Below are positions 1-7,743 of a stretch of 51,209 bases of DNA, piece by piece; the first letter of the stretch is position 1; each line of letters starts with the position of its first letter. Origin of the DNA: Gemmatimonas sp. (GTDB lineage: Bacteria; Gemmatimonadota; Gemmatimonadetes; Gemmatimonadales; Gemmatimonadaceae); the NCBI GenBank assembly GCA_023910675.1, contig JAAVWC010000028.1, positions 1 through 51,209 of the forward strand. The letters are read 5' to 3'. The notes beneath the pieces are model-generated. The model saw only the letters and a list, made by a program, of their open reading frames with translations. It made no database searches and was not told where the DNA came from. A program made the translations under genes and the position numbers.

Positions 1-162
1 ACCGTCGTGGCTGTACCCCGACGGTGGTGGCTGTGCCCCGACTGTAGTGGCTGTGCCCAGACAAGGACCCGGGCCCCGACCTCACCCCAACCAGTCAGGG
101 CCAAAGCGTCGGGGCCAAAGTCGGGGTAAAACTGTCGGGGTCCATTGCGAGAACTCCTCAGT
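1..162. repeat. Partial family-D repeat (CCCCGAC-rich) cut by the window edge
   Basis: The first ~160 bases consist of repeated GTGGCTGTGCCCCGAC-like units followed by spaced GTCGGGG words. The same units form the right arm of the large inverted repeat at 23316-23750, so this is most likely one arm of a second copy whose other arm lies outside the window. No credible coding frame; it ends just before the feo promoter. Confidence 0.65.
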
Positions 163-174
163 CTCGTGTATACT
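145..174 (+). promoter_or_regulatory. Candidate sigma-70 promoter of the feo operon
   Basis: TTGCGA (145-150) and TATACT (169-174) are separated by 18 bp and lie about 40 bp upstream of the feoA start. The predicted transcription start falls just upstream of the palindrome at 188-202, a suitable place for repressor binding. Motif match only. Confidence 0.5.
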
Positions 175-187
175 CCAATACGCCCCC

Positions 188-202
188 TGAGAACAATTCT
201 CA
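188..202. promoter_or_regulatory. Fur box (7-1-7 palindrome) upstream of feoA
   Basis: TGAGAACAATTCTCA is a 7-1-7 inverted repeat with one imperfect pair. It closely resembles the known Fur core TGATAATnATTATCA and its G-containing variants. It lies between the candidate -10 and the feoA start. With iron-loaded Fur it would repress the ferrous iron uptake operon. The palindrome is seen; Fur as the binder is inferred from the regulated genes. Confidence 0.7.
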
Positions 203-211
203 TCTAGACCC

Positions 212-496
212 GTGCGCGCGATCCCCCTCCCTACGCTCCAGTCCGCTGACTCCGCCCCGCGCACCACCTGCGCGCTGAGCGCCTGTCGCGCCGGAACCCG
301 CGCCACCGTCATCGATATCGAATGCTCCGGCGACGAAGCCTGTCGCCTCCGGGCGCTCGGGCTCTGCGAAGGCACCGCCGTCAACATCATCGACGCGCGT
401 GACTCCATGCTCCTCGAAGTCCGCGGCACCCGACTCGCCCTCGGCTCCGCCCTCACCGCCGGCATCACCGTGCAGCCGGTCGCCGCGCGCGCCTGA
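212..496 (+). CDS. feoA: FeoA ferrous iron transport accessory protein
   Basis: A 94-residue protein with a GTG start. The C-terminal ~65 residues form the SH3-like FeoA domain: a VIDIEC strand, the RLRALGLCEG segment and a LEVRGTRLALG-type strand that match the core fold. FeoA is a small cytoplasmic protein that supports or regulates the FeoB channel. The N-terminus (about 30 residues) is Ala/Pro/Thr-rich and longer than in typical 75-residue FeoA proteins, so an internal start is possible, although no better one with a clear ribosome site was seen. It is followed after 63 bp by feoB and preceded by a Fur box, so it should be iron-repressed. Confidence 0.88.
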   Translation: MRAIPLPTLQSADSAPRTTCALSACRAGTRATVIDIECSGDEACRLRALGLCEGTAVNIIDARDSMLLEVRGTRLALGSALTAGITVQPVAARA

Positions 497-559
497 CGCG
501 CCCGGGCCGACCCATCGCTCCGCCGGCGCGCTACGCGCGCGACCGCCGCTCGTAACCCC

Positions 560-2740
560 GTGACGACCATCCCACCGCTTCCGACGCCACGCGACACCCC
601 CGTCGCGCCGGACGCCGTGCGCGAGGCCGCTCCGCCGCTCCTCCGCGTTGCCATCATCGGCAACCCCAACACCGGCAAAACCACGCTCTTCAATGCCCTC
701 ACCGGGCTGCGGCAGCGTGTTGGCAACTTCGCCGGTGTCACCGTCGAGCGCGTCGAAGGCGCATTCAAGGGGCCCGACGGCAAGCGTATCACCGTGCTCG
801 ATCTCCCCGGTAGCTATTCGCTGTCCGCCGGATCCCCCGACGAACAGGTCGCCCTCGAAGTCCTGCTGCATCGCGATGCCGACCAGTGGCGCCCCGATGT
901 CGTGCTCGTCGTCATCGACGCGGTGCACCTCGAGCGCAACCTGTTCCTCGCGAGCCAGGTGCTCGAGCTCGGCATCCCCGTCGTCATCGCGCTCAATCAG
1001 TTCGACGTCGCGCAAAACGAAGGCATCGCCATCGACGTCCCCGAACTCATTCACGAGCTGGGGGTGCCCATCGTCCCCACCGTCGCCAAGCGCGGCGAAG
1101 GACTCGACCCGCTCAAGAAAGCGCTACTCACCGCCGTCACGCTCCCTGTACCGACGCGCAAGTTCGCGCTCCCCGCCGACGCCGAAGACGCGCTGGCGCC
1201 GCTCAAGCGCTGCCTCGTCGAAGCGGGCCTCACGCCCATCGCGGCGGGGATGGAAGCGCTACGACTGCTGGGCGTGAGCAAGAGCGAAGCCCATCTCGCC
1301 ACAGTGCCCAAGCTCGACGCGGCCGTGCAGGACGCCACGGCGACGCTCAAAAACCGCGGCTACACGCCCAACCGCCTCGAAAGCGAAGTGCGGTACGCGT
1401 GGATCGCACAGGTCATGGAGCGCACGGTCACCCGACCGCGCACCATCAAGCAGAATCTCAGCGATCAGATCGACCGCATCGCGCTGCACCGCGTCTTCGG
1501 CCCGATCATTTTCCTCGTGCTCATGGCCGTCGTCTTCCAAGCGGTCTTCTCATGGGCGGCGCCGCTCATGGATGGCATCGAGGTCCTCATCGCCGCCATC
1601 GGCGGCGCGGTGGGCGATCGCATGGACGACGGCGATCTCAAGTCGCTCATTGTCGATGGGCTCTTCGGCGGTGTCGGCTCGGTGCTCGTGTTCCTCCCGC
1701 AGATCGCCATTCTGTTCGCATTCATCACGCTGCTCGAACATTCGGGCTACATGGCGCGCGCCGCGTTCCTCATGGATCGCATCATGCGCACCGTGGGGCT
1801 GCACGGAAAGAGCTTCATCCCCATGCTCTCGGGGTACGCGTGCGCCGTGCCGGGCATCATGGCCACGCGTACCATCGAAGACCCCAAGGACCGGCTCGCC
1901 ACCATCATGGTGGTGCCGCTCATGAGCTGTTCAGCGCGACTGCCGGTCTACACGCTGCTCATTGGCGCGTTCATCCCCGCCTCCGCGCTCTTCCCCGGGC
2001 TCACACTGCAAGGCGCGACCATGCTCGGCATGTATCTGCTCGGCACCGTCGCTGCGCTTGGCGTCGCCGCCATCTTCAAGCGCACGCTGCTCAAGGGGCC
2101 TGTGCGTCCCATGATTCTCGAGCTGCCGCCATATCGGCTGCCCAGTGCGTGGTCGCTCCTCGTGAGTGTGTGGCAGCGCTGTCAGCTGTTCCTGCAGCGC
2201 GCCGGCACGGTCATTCTCGCGCTCAGCATCGTGCTCTGGGCCATGGCCACGTATCCGCACACGCCGGCCAACCCGTCGCTGCCGCCGGAAGCGCAGCAGG
2301 AGCAGCAGCTTGAGCATTCGCTGCTCGGCCAGGTCGGACACGCCATCGAACCCATCGTGCGCCCCTTGGGGTACGACTGGAAGATCGGTGTGTCCATCGC
2401 GGCGTCCTTCGCAGCGCGCGAAGTGTTCGTGTCCACCATGGGCACCATCTACGGCGTGGGGAGCGAGAACGAAGCGGCACTCACCGAGCGGTTGGTCGCC
2501 GAAACGAATCCGGTGACCGGCAAGCGCGTGTACTCGACGCTCGTCGCCATCGGGCTGATGGTGTTCTACGTGTTTGCCCTCATGTGCATCAGCACGACGG
2601 CGGTCACGGTGCGCGAAGCCGGTGGCGGTGTGCTCGGCTGGAAGTGGGCGACGATTCAGTTCTTCTACATGCTCGCTCTCGCCTACGGAGCCGCGTGGCT
2701 GGTTTACGCCGGTGGTACCGCACTCGGATGGGGAGGCTGA
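560..2740 (+). CDS. feoB: FeoB ferrous iron transporter
   Basis: A 726-residue inner-membrane Fe2+ transporter with a GTG start. The N-terminal G domain has GNPNTGKT (residues 34-41, G1), DLPG (81-84, G3) and NQFD (146-149, G4; many FeoB proteins have NMxD). It is followed by the helical GDI-like region and two Gate domains with many hydrophobic helices and the conserved SGYACAVPG and MSCSARLPVY segments that line the pore. GTP binding and hydrolysis on the cytoplasmic domain control uptake. Length is normal for the family. It belongs to the operon feoA-feoB-small Cys-rich protein, and the next gene starts 2 bp after its stop. Confidence 0.97.
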   Translation: MTTIPPLPTPRDTPVAPDAVREAAPPLLRVAIIGNPNTGKTTLFNALTGLRQRVGNFAGVTVERVEGAFKGPDGKRITVLDLPGSYSLSAGSPDEQVALEVLLHRDADQWRPDVVLVVIDAVHLERNLFLASQVLELGIPVVIALNQFDVAQNEGIAIDVPELIHELGVPIVPTVAKRGEGLDPLKKALLTAVTLPVPTRKFALPADAEDALAPLKRCLVEAGLTPIAAGMEALRLLGVSKSEAHLATVPKLDAAVQDATATLKNRGYTPNRLESEVRYAWIAQVMERTVTRPRTIKQNLSDQIDRIALHRVFGPIIFLVLMAVVFQAVFSWAAPLMDGIEVLIAAIGGAVGDRMDDGDLKSLIVDGLFGGVGSVLVFLPQIAILFAFITLLEHSGYMARAAFLMDRIMRTVGLHGKSFIPMLSGYACAVPGIMATRTIEDPKDRLATIMVVPLMSCSARLPVYTLLIGAFIPASALFPGLTLQGATMLGMYLLGTVAALGVAAIFKRTLLKGPVRPMILELPPYRLPSAWSLLVSVWQRCQLFLQRAGTVILALSIVLWAMATYPHTPANPSLPPEAQQEQQLEHSLLGQVGHAIEPIVRPLGYDWKIGVSIAASFAAREVFVSTMGTIYGVGSENEAALTERLVAETNPVTGKRVYSTLVAIGLMVFYVFALMCISTTAVTVREAGGGVLGWKWATIQFFYMLALAYGAAWLVYAGGTALGWGG

Positions 2741-2741
2741 T

Positions 2742-2870
2742 ATGGAAACGCTGATCGTGGTGCTGATCGTCGGAGCCGCCGCCACCTTTGTGGGTCGTCG
2801 CGCATGGCTGTCAGTCGCCGCCGCGCGCAAATCGAAGCGTGGATGCGGGAGCGATTGCGGGTGTAAGTAG
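2742..2870 (+). CDS. FeoB-associated Cys-rich membrane protein
   Basis: A 42-residue protein starting directly after the feoB stop. It has one N-terminal hydrophobic helix (METLIVVLIVGAAATFVG), a basic stretch, and a C-terminal cysteine cluster, GCGSDCGCK. This is the layout of the small FeoB-associated Cys-rich proteins that often follow feoB and replace FeoC in many phyla. Role inferred from position: a membrane-anchored accessory subunit, perhaps binding iron through the three cysteines. Easily missed because of its size. Confidence 0.82.
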   Translation: METLIVVLIVGAAATFVGRRAWLSVAAARKSKRGCGSDCGCK

Positions 2871-2893
2871 GAGCTGGGCGTAACCCACGTCCC

Positions 2894-3637
2894 TCAACTC
2901 GCCCCCACGATCTCCCCGATCCCCGTCCACGCATCATCCGCGGCGGCGAACACGTCCCGTGCCGTCTGCACCCACCGGCGCCAGTCGGCGAGCTGCGTGT
3001 CCGAGGCGCCGATGCGCACGACGTCGCCGGCAATCCGCAGCCGCTCGAGCGCGGCAAACATGGGCGCCGCTTCGTCTTCGATGGCGGCTTCGGCGGCGCG
3101 CTGTTCGGCGGCATTGTTCGGCGCCAGCGCGGTGGCAATCTGCGCGGACGCTTCGAGCATCGCGGCGCTGAGCGCGGCCCCATCCATGAGCATCACCTGC
3201 CGCGACGGATCGCTCACGCCCTGCACCGCGCGCCGCGCCGACAACAGCGGGGCGAACCACAGATCATGCGCCACGTGCAGCGGACTGCGACCATCACGAC
3301 GCACATCGGTACGGCGCACCGCGCCCAACTCACGCAAGCCGCGCGTGAGCTCCGGCATGAGGCAAGCGCGGTCGATCACCTGCTGCGCGAACGTACGCAA
3401 CGCGTCGTGCCCCGAGAGCTCGAGCACATCGTGATCACGCAGGTACACCGTGAGCAAGGTGCCACTGACGTGCACCCCCTCAATGCCGTCAAGCTCGAGC
3501 CGCCACGCGGCAGACGTAGGCCACGACAGCACGAGGGCGTCGGCATCGAGCGTGAGCGCGGCCGATGCGTTGATTTCGTGGCCGCGTACGATACCCACCA
3601 CGCGCACGGACAGCGGTTCGCCGGAAACGTCGTTCAT
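2894..3637 (-). CDS. Conserved hypothetical protein, 247 aa
   Basis: A 247-residue soluble protein that I do not recognise. The start chosen is the ATG (MNDVSGEPLSV) that overlaps the upstream HAD gene by one base (TGATG), which implies translational coupling; a longer open frame exists but only shadows the HAD gene. The N-terminal half is beta-rich (VRVVGIVRGHEINASAAL, then alternating strands to about residue 85) with charged LRDHD and LELSGHD segments. The C-terminal half is helical and Ala-rich, with many acidic residues. No signal peptide or membrane helix. It is last in the minus-strand operon DMT permease-HAD phosphatase-this gene. Confidence 0.7.
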   Translation of the reverse strand: MNDVSGEPLSVRVVGIVRGHEINASAALTLDADALVLSWPTSAAWRLELDGIEGVHVSGTLLTVYLRDHDVLELSGHDALRTFAQQVIDRACLMPELTRGLRELGAVRRTDVRRDGRSPLHVAHDLWFAPLLSARRAVQGVSDPSRQVMLMDGAALSAAMLEASAQIATALAPNNAAEQRAAEAAIEDEAAPMFAALERLRIAGDVVRIGASDTQLADWRRWVQTARDVFAAADDAWTGIGEIVGAS

Positions 3638-4326
3638 CACGCGAGAATACTCTCGACCACGGCGTCGGTATCGGCCAGCGTTTCGAATACGTCGGCCGGG
3701 TTGTGCGCCAGCAACTCCGGCACCGAGTAGCGCCCGGTGGCCACACCGATCGCGCGCACCTTGAGCGAACGGCCGCAATGAATGTCCGCCGGCGTGTCAC
3801 CGATGATCACCATGCGCTCGCCCGGCACTTCGCGCCCCAGCAGTTGCGCGGCGCGCTGCTGAGCGACAGACGGCAGCATGGGGCGCTGTTCGTGATCACT
3901 ACCGAAGGCGTTCACCAGAAACTGCTCCCACGCGAGTTGTACCGCGCGGATCTTCTGACGCGCTCCCGCTTCGATGTTGCCGGTGAGCAGCCCCAGCGTG
4001 ACCTCCTCGTGCGCGCCCAACCGTTCGAGCAACGGTGAAATCCCTTGCATGAGCACCGCCTGTTCGGTGCCGCTCGCCAGCTCTTGGGCGAGGCGTTCGG
4101 CGTACAGTGCGAACACATCGTGCATGCGGGCGTCGATGACATCGTCGCTCACACCGGCCCAGCGCATCTGCTCGCGCGTAATCTGCCGGTCGGTCTTGCC
4201 ATCGTACCGGTACTCCGGGTCGCCGTGCGCCCCGAACACCGTGAACAGCGCCTGCTCCATGGCGCGGCGGCCCGCACCGTCGGTGCGGAGCAATGTCCCG
4301 TCGATATCGAACAGCACCACCTTCAC
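3637..4326 (-). CDS. HAD-superfamily phosphatase (phosphoglycolate-phosphatase-like)
   Basis: A 229-residue protein with a GTG start overlapping the upstream stop by 4 bp (GTGA). Motif I is DIDGTLL (nucleophile Asp7, acid/base Asp9). A helical cap region follows (about 15-90). Motif II lies in GLLTGN, and the C-terminal GDTPADI is motif IV. This is subfamily IA, the same architecture as Gph/PGP phosphatases, so the substrate is probably a small phosphorylated metabolite such as 2-phosphoglycolate or a nucleotide. A phosphoglycolate role would fit the glycolate oxidase genes at 26.5 kb, but nothing in the sequence fixes the substrate. It overlaps both neighbours and is clearly cotranscribed with them. 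Confidence 0.85.
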   Translation of the reverse strand: MKVVLFDIDGTLLRTDGAGRRAMEQALFTVFGAHGDPEYRYDGKTDRQITREQMRWAGVSDDVIDARMHDVFALYAERLAQELASGTEQAVLMQGISPLLERLGAHEEVTLGLLTGNIEAGARQKIRAVQLAWEQFLVNAFGSDHEQRPMLPSVAQQRAAQLLGREVPGERMVIIGDTPADIHCGRSLKVRAIGVATGRYSVPELLAHNPADVFETLADTDAVVESILA

Positions 4327-5282
4327 GCGGCTTCCTCCAAGGCTTCCGGGGCTGGACGCACCTTGGCCGTGCGCGACACGAGCAGTCCCGCCATCACGAA
4401 CCCGGCGCCCAGCAATTGCCATCCTGTTGGTGTCTCGTGCAGCACCGCCCACGCCACGGCAATCGCAATGATCGGCTGCAGGTTGCCGTACATCGCCGTC
4501 TTCGTGGGGCCCAACACCCGCACACCCTGATAGAACAGCATGTAGCCAATGACCATCGCGCCCAGCGACGAGTACATCACCGCCCCCCAGCCGGCCAGGC
4601 TCACGCCGCCCCAGTCCAGGCGCAACATGTCGGGCGCACCGGCCACCGCCATCATGAGAGCACCGCTGGCCAGCGTGATCGCCGACAGCGGCAGCGCATT
4701 CATCCGCAGCGTGTACGGCTGCAACAGCACGCTGTACAGCGCCCAGATGATGCTGCCACCCGAAATGAGCATGGCCCCTATGAGCCCCTGATCTCCGCCT
4801 TCGAAGCCCTGCGTGCTGCCCACCACACAGAGTACGCCGATAAGCTGCAGGACGATCCCTGCCCACCCCAGCCGCGAGACGCGTTCACGTCCCAGCAGGC
4901 GCGACATGATCGCAATCCACGCCGGCCCGGCCGCCACGATGAGCGCCGCCACGCCGGCGCGCGTACGCGCCATGCCCGAGATGAACAGCAGCTGGTAGAC
5001 CCCGTTGCCGATAAGGCCGAGCACGAGCAGGTGCATCGTGTCCCGACGCGAGGGCCACGTGTTCTTCACGACGCGGGCAATCAGAAAGAGCACCGCTGCC
5101 GCCGACACCATGCGGACCGCCGTAAAGGATAGCGGCGTCATGGCCTGCAGCCCCGTCTTCACGACGCTGTAGTTCACCCCCCAGATCGTCGCCATGAGCA
5201 CCAGACCGGCGTCGGTCATCCCGAAACCCTGCGTGGCGGCAGGAGACGGGGGGCGCGTGGCGGCAGGGGGCGTCGAGGGCAT
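4323..5282 (-). CDS. EamA/DMT-family permease
   Basis: An inner-membrane transporter of the drug/metabolite family with about ten hydrophobic helices arranged as two EamA repeats. The first begins MTDAGLVLMATIWGVNYSVVKTGL; the second begins near GLIGAMLISGGSIIWALYSVL. Family members export amino acids, nucleobases or other metabolites; the substrate cannot be read here. Start is uncertain: 5282 (MPSTPP) is used, 5318 would nearly touch the divergent gene at 5341, and 5219 (MTDAGLV) would remove a Pro/Ala-rich leader unusual for the family. It is first in a three-gene minus-strand operon with 4-bp and 1-bp overlaps. Confidence 0.85.
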   Translation of the reverse strand: MPSTPPAATRPPSPAATQGFGMTDAGLVLMATIWGVNYSVVKTGLQAMTPLSFTAVRMVSAAAVLFLIARVVKNTWPSRRDTMHLLVLGLIGNGVYQLLFISGMARTRAGVAALIVAAGPAWIAIMSRLLGRERVSRLGWAGIVLQLIGVLCVVGSTQGFEGGDQGLIGAMLISGGSIIWALYSVLLQPYTLRMNALPLSAITLASGALMMAVAGAPDMLRLDWGGVSLAGWGAVMYSSLGAMVIGYMLFYQGVRVLGPTKTAMYGNLQPIIAIAVAWAVLHETPTGWQLLGAGFVMAGLLVSRTAKVRPAPEALEEAA

Positions 5283-5340
5283 CCCCGCAATGTAGGGGGT
5301 CCCGCAGGACGCTGGCACCGCAACGCGCTATCTTCCCCGC

Positions 5341-5772
5341 ATGCACGTATCCTTCGCTCTCTTCGCCGACGCGGCGAACATCTCTCAGGAAGGGAAGCTC
5401 AACATCCTCGGCGTGTTCGACGCCGTCCAGGTTGCCCAGCTCCCTACCCTGCATCCGCGCACCACGTTCGTGCTGCGCCTCAAGGCGGCCCCTCAGGACG
5501 TGGGCACCCACCCGCTCACCTTGCGCTGGATGAACCCACGCGGGAATGAACTGTGGAGCTCACAAGCGGAACTCGACATCGGCGGCGCACCCGCCGGCAC
5601 CACCGAGCTCGATATGCCGGTCATCATTCAGCTCGACCTCCCGCTCGACGCGACCGGCGAGTACCGCATGATCATCAACGTGGGCTCGCATCATCCCGCC
5701 CACTGCACGCTGCAGGTGCATGCCGCCGCCACACCGACGCTGCCGGCCGCGCAGCCTGGCATGGTCAGCTGA
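5341..5772 (+). CDS. Conserved hypothetical protein (DUF6941-like)
   Basis: A 143-residue soluble protein with an ATG start. It begins MHVSFALFADAANISQEGKL, continues NILGVFDAV, and then has alternating beta strands (TTFVLRLKAAPQDVG, HPLTLRWMNPRG) to a strand ending YRMIINVG. This pattern resembles the small DUF6941-type proteins (KLNVxGxFD near the N-terminus); assignment is from memory and moderate. No catalytic motif or signal peptide. It is divergent from the DMT operon, with the ~58-bp gap probably holding both promoters, and is followed by a short inverted-repeat element. Confidence 0.7.
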   Translation: MHVSFALFADAANISQEGKLNILGVFDAVQVAQLPTLHPRTTFVLRLKAAPQDVGTHPLTLRWMNPRGNELWSSQAELDIGGAPAGTTELDMPVIIQLDLPLDATGEYRMIINVGSHHPAHCTLQVHAAATPTLPAAQPGMVS

Positions 5773-5802
5773 CGGAGTACCGTTCGACTAACTGGCGAAG
5801 TT

Positions 5803-5967
5803 GAACCGATGGCACGAAGGCAACCGAGGCACCCTAGCTCCTCGTGTGGCCGGCGACTCTCGCCTCGCCGGCTGTTCATTCAAAAAATGGACAACACCGC
5901 ATCAGCCAACTCGGCTTGGTCGCCTTGGTTGTCTTGGTTGTCTTTGATGCCTTCGTGTGATCGGTTC
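5803..5967. repeat. MITE-like element with 18-bp terminal inverted repeats
   Basis: GAACCGATGGCACGAAGG (5803-5820) and the complement of 5950-5967 match at 16 of 18 positions and enclose ~130 bp. Inside are a short hairpin (CCGGCGA...TCGCCGG region near 5850-5871) and direct repeats of CTTGGTTGT. No coding frame. The size and end structure suit a miniature inverted-repeat element or a long hairpin terminator. It fills the gap between a plus-strand gene and the end of a minus-strand gene. Confidence 0.5.
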
Positions 5968-6016
5968 TAACTGCCATCAGCACACACGACCGATCCGCCC
6001 AACGCCATCAGGCGGA

Positions 6017-6790
6017 TCAGAGTTGTACGCGGTGTACTCCCGTGCATTGCGCTCGCAGCTTCGCCGTATACGAGTCGCCCGTGGACATCGGTTCCACCGC
6101 CACGCCACCGCGGGCGACAGCGCTGTGCACCATGCGGCCGTCGCCGAGGGCGATCCCGACATGGGTTATTCGACGGTCTTCGCGATCGGAAAAAAACAGC
6201 AGGTCGCCCGCGGCGTGAATCGCCGCAGCGTTTTCTTCGACCTGTGTGCTGGCCTCGGCCTGCTGCCACGCGTCGCGCGGCAGCGGCACGCCGTGTAGCG
6301 CAAACACACGCTGCACCAGTCCTGAGCAGTCCACGCCCCATGGCGTGACACCGCCCCACTGGTAGCTCGCCCCTTCGAACAAGGTGCAGGCACTCTCCAC
6401 GATCGCGCTGGCGGAGCGCGGAAAGCGTGATGCGCGCTGATCAGGGGGAATGGCCTCGCCGTTCACCACCGTGGTGCCGGGAGCAAAGCGCGCCCCCAGC
6501 GGCAGTGCCAGGCGCGCGCCCTCCGCATCGCCGACGGTGCACCCAAGCGAAATGCGCCAAGTCGCTTCGGTCCCGACGTACGGCATGAGATAGCCAACGT
6601 GCGTCCATCCCTCGTAGCCGTCGGCGCCGCGCACGCGCAGCCAATCACCACGCCCGTCGACGAGGTGCACCACTTCGCCACAGAGCAGTTGCGACGTCAG
6701 GGCTTGCGAGATGCGCGCTTCCCCCAGCAATGGGGCAATGGCAGCGCGTACGGTAAATCGGTCGGCAGTAGACAGGGTCAGTGAAGTCAC
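6017..6790 (-). CDS. SH3b-NlpC/P60 cell-wall peptidase (YkfC-like)
   Basis: A 257-residue protein. Residues ~10-75 form an SH3b-like domain (RGDWLRVRGADGYEGWTHVGYL) and a second, weaker one lies at ~75-120. Residues ~125-257 form an NlpC/P60 domain with catalytic Cys155 (WGVDCSGLVQ), His210 (THVGIALG) and a third polar residue near His222. Family enzymes cleave gamma-D-Glu-diamino-acid bonds in murein peptides. No signal peptide is visible, so it may act in the cytoplasm on imported muropeptides, as proposed for YkfC, rather than on the sacculus. Its start at 6790 lies about 20 bp from the 120-bp repeat array, whose presence upstream could affect its promoter. Confidence 0.87.
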   Translation of the reverse strand: MTSLTLSTADRFTVRAAIAPLLGEARISQALTSQLLCGEVVHLVDGRGDWLRVRGADGYEGWTHVGYLMPYVGTEATWRISLGCTVGDAEGARLALPLGARFAPGTTVVNGEAIPPDQRASRFPRSASAIVESACTLFEGASYQWGGVTPWGVDCSGLVQRVFALHGVPLPRDAWQQAEASTQVEENAAAIHAAGDLLFFSDREDRRITHVGIALGDGRMVHSAVARGGVAVEPMSTGDSYTAKLRAQCTGVHRVQL

Positions 6791-6810
6791 GACCGTAAGT
6801 TACTGCCCGT

Positions 6811-7741
6811 CGGCCGTCTCGGCGTGAAACCGCCGCATTACGCCGAGTCTCGCAGACAGCAGCCACACAGACCGCAGGCGCGCAGGAACAGCCGCCGTTC
6901 CCCCGCCCCTGCCGTCTGGGCTCCTGCCGTCCGCCGTCTCGGCGCAATCCCGCCGCATCGCGCCGAGTCTCGCAGACAGCAGCCACACAGACCGCAGGCG
7001 CGCAGAATTAGCCGCCGTTCCCCCGCCCCTGCCGTCTGGGCTCCTGCCGTCCGCCGTCTCGGCGCAATCCCGCCGCATCGCGCCGAGTCTCGCAGACAGC
7101 AGCCACACAGACCGCAGGGACGCAGGAACAGCCGCCGTTCCCCCGCCCCTGCCGTCTGGGCTCCTGCCGTCCGCCGTCTCGGCGCAATCCCGCCGCATCG
7201 CGCCGAGTCTCGCAGACAGCAGCCACACAGACCGCAGGGACGCAGGAACAGCCGCCGTTCCCCCGCCCCTGCCGTCTGGGCTCCTGCCGTCCGCCGTCTC
7301 GGCGCAATCCCGCCGCATCGCGCCGAGTCTCGCAGACAGCAGCCACACAGACCGCAGGGACGCAGGAACAGCCGCCGTTCCCCCGCCCCTGCCGTCTGGG
7401 CTCCTGCCGTCCGCCGTCTCGGCGCAATCCCGCCGCATCGCGCCGAGTCTCGCAGACAGCAGCCACACAGACCGCAGGCGCGCAGAATTAGCCGCCGTTC
7501 CCCCGCCCCTGCCGTCTGGGCTCCTGCCGTCCGCCGTCTCGGCGCAATCCCGCCGCATCGCGCCGAGTCTCGCAGACAGCAGCCACTCAGACTGCAGGCG
7601 CGCAGGAACAGCCGCCGTTCCCCCGCCCCTGCCGTCTGGGCTCCTGCCGTCCGCCGTCTCGGCGCAATCCCGCCGCATCGCGCCGAGTCTCGCAGACAGC
7701 AGCCACACAGACCGCAGGAACGCAGGAAGAGCCGCCGGTAC
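6811..7741. repeat. 120-bp tandem repeat array (~7.75 copies)
   Basis: Units of exactly 120 bp begin at 6811, 6931, 7051, 7171, 7291, 7411, 7531 and 7651 (the last truncated). Copies are nearly identical and differ mainly at one short slot (GGAACA, GAATTA or GGAAGA) and a few single bases. Each unit carries a stem CTCGGCGC/GCGCCGAG with a 14-nt loop. In the first, more divergent copy the stem is CTCGGCGT/ACGCCGAG, a compensated pair change. As 120 is divisible by 3, several frames stay open on both strands (a 40-residue repeat), but there is no start context or compositional support for a protein. It sits between two minus-strand genes. Confidence 0.9.
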
Positions 7742-7743
7742 CC

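Noticed and set aside
82..792. Minus-strand 236-codon frame over feoA and the feoB start
   Set aside because: Shadow of feoA/feoB; Arg/Ser-rich, no recognisable domain.
6811..7741. CRISPR array
   Set aside because: Units are contiguous 120-bp copies with no unique spacers and no cas genes nearby.
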